Positions 62,808 to 64,000 of a stretch of 64,000 bases of DNA are shown here, one piece after another. The translations under genes and the position numbers were made by a program. Source of the DNA: Flavobacterium praedii. GTDB lineage: Bacteria > Bacteroidota > Bacteroidia > Flavobacteriales > Flavobacteriaceae. The stretch lies in the NCBI RefSeq assembly GCF_026810365.1, contig NZ_CP113948.1, positions 634,001-698,000 on the forward strand, in the 5' to 3' direction. Below the pieces are notes generated by a model. That model saw nothing but the letters and a program-made list of their open reading frames with translations, made no database searches and was not told the DNA's origin. The stretch's first letter is position 1. Each line of letters starts with the position of its first letter.

Positions 62808-63704
62808 TTTTCCTTGTGATGACTTTTGTTTATTTGAATCAAAATAAAAGTCAATTCTACCTAAATTTATTCCATAACATCCCACTTGGTTTACTAAAAC
62901 TTCTTTTTCTTCTAAATTTTTCACGACAGTAGGTTTGTCTAAAAACGTATGAGTATGTCCTCCGATAATCAAATCAATATCTTTCGTTAGTGCTGCAAGT
63001 TTTAAATCGCAGATTTTATTGGGTTCGGTTTTATAATTATATCCTAGATGTGATAAACAAATGATTAAATCACATTTCTTTTCTTGTTTTAGTATGTGAA
63101 CCATTTCTTCAGCAAGTTCCACAGGATTGTTGTAAATGGTTTCTTTGTAGTTGTTTTTATCGACTAAGCCAGTTAATTCTATTCCAAGACCAAAAACACC
63201 TACTTTTATGCCGTTTTTATTGAATATTTTGAAGGGTTTTACAAAGCCATCCATGACCGTATTTTTAAAATCATAGTTGGATGAAATAAATTCAAATGTT
63301 GCATGGGGCATTTGCGCTACAATTCCTTCTAAGCCATTGTCAAAATCATGATTTCCAATCGTTGACGCATCATATTTCATCATGCTCATTAATTTGAATT
63401 CTAATTCCCCTCCGTAATAATTAAAATATGGAGTTCCTTGGAAAATATCACCTGCATCTAATAGTAAGACGTTTGGATTTTCTAATCGTATTTTTTCAAT
63501 TAGTGATGCTCGTCTCGACACACCACCCATGTTTGGATTTCTGGGATGATCGGCAGGAAAAGGATCAATATAGCTATGAACATCATTAGTATGCAATATT
63601 GTTAAATGTTCTATAGTATCTGTTTTAAAACTGCTTAATGATAATCCTAAACTCAACAAAGCTGTACTTGCGGCTGTTTTTTCTATAAAATCTCTTCTTT
63701 TCAT
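62793..63704 (-). CDS. 5'-nucleotidase-type metallophosphatase (catalytic half only)
   Basis: A 303-residue exported phosphatase. The N-terminus has a Tat-like signal (MKRRDFIEKTAASTALLSLG). The calcineurin-like core shows ILHTNDVHSY, LDAGDIFQGTPYF, TIGNHDFDNGLEG and LIIGGHTHTFL, the metal-binding motifs of UshA-type 5'-nucleotidases. It ends without the C-terminal nucleotide-recognition domain; that domain is encoded by the separate gene just upstream (63787 onward). The two products probably form one enzyme. Confidence 0.88.
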
Positions 63705-63786
63705 TTTGTTTTTTCTGTAAAAGTGAATTGGATTAAAATGGGAAATATAGTTTAATTTTATTTGGCTTGAATAGATAGAATGGAGA

Positions 63787-64000
63787 TTATTCTTTAAATA
63801 TTCGAATATCGTTTTTGACTTTAATGGTGTCTACATCTGTAAAATGATCTATTAGTATATTTCTAAGTTTGTAATCTAAATCATATTTTTTAATCCCTTT
63901 TTTGAAGAAATCCATACCGCCACCGCCATTTGCGAGGTAATCATTAGTGGCAACATAATAGATAGCCGAATTATCAATGGGTTTACCTTGTATTAATATG
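63787..64000 (-). CDS. 5'-nucleotidase C-terminal-domain protein (3' part only, cut by window edge)
   Basis: The last 70 or so codons of a gene that begins beyond the right edge. The visible sequence contains YYVATNDYLANGGGGMDFF, the nucleotide-binding signature of the 5_nucleotid_C domain, followed by a helical end and a stop at 63787. The metallophosphatase gene follows 82 bases later on the same strand. Together they correspond to the two halves of UshA, in reversed gene order. Confidence 0.85.
   Translation of the reverse strand, partial: ILIQGKPIDNSAIYYVATNDYLANGGGGMDFFKKGIKKYDLDYKLRNILIDHFTDVDTIKVKNDIRIFKE

Overview
The window reads as chromosome of a Flavobacterium-like member of the Bacteroidota. 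The evidence is low GC, promoters of the TTTG-N17-19-TAnnTTTG type, few Shine-Dalgarno sequences, a SusC/SusD polysaccharide-utilisation locus with a triple-Tyr-type regulator, an acetate pathway with a BioD-domain Pta, and many palindromic intergenic repeats. I saw no tRNA or rRNA gene, no CRISPR array, no transposase and no prophage.

Layout. Positions 1-4.6 kb (minus strand): a LytS/LytTR-type two-component pair, an esterase-like lipoprotein, a cysteine desulfurase and an EamA transporter. 4.9-9.6 kb: a lipoprotein with a duplicated domain, an Smr-domain protein with a small membrane partner, a 31-residue microprotein with its own promoter and terminator, and a YiiX hydrolase/winged-helix regulator operon ending in the decayed tail of creD. 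9.8-16.3 kb: kdsA with an outer-membrane-type protein, a split YeeE/YedE transporter, and an AGMO-like oxygenase beside a lysoplasmalogenase (possible ether-lipid turnover). 16-26.8 kb: housekeeping genes clpS, prmA, tpiA, folP and rlmH, a TPR protein, a DUF1599/DoxX/TlpA-like cluster and a TauE-type transporter. 27-34 kb: dnaK with an upstream sigma-54-like promoter, corA, pta and ackA.

34-52 kb is the main accessory region. A large membrane-anchored propeller/HTH regulator precedes susC, susD, a LamG lipoprotein, a PF10091/GH144-like glucanase, a decayed esterase, a GH3 beta-glucosidase, and then separate GH43-like and GH97 genes. The first block fits uptake and breakdown of a beta-glucan, possibly beta-1,2-glucan. 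Repeated ACTACA half-sites lie in front of susC and of the GH97 gene and may be the regulator's operators. 52-64 kb: nadC, a YihY protein, priA, an orphan LytTR regulator, rpsF-rpsR-rplI, ligA, and a two-gene (split) 5'-nucleotidase.

The most unusual signals are non-coding. Two 115-nt elements (13642-13756 and 26960-27074) share a three-stem fold with compensatory base changes. A roughly 40-bp block is repeated at the same distance upstream of the YiiX and lysoplasmalogenase genes. A repeat family keeps both arms but swaps its central hairpin. Two pseudogenes lie between intact genes. All calls come from reading the sequence; family names rest on motif recognition, not database searches.
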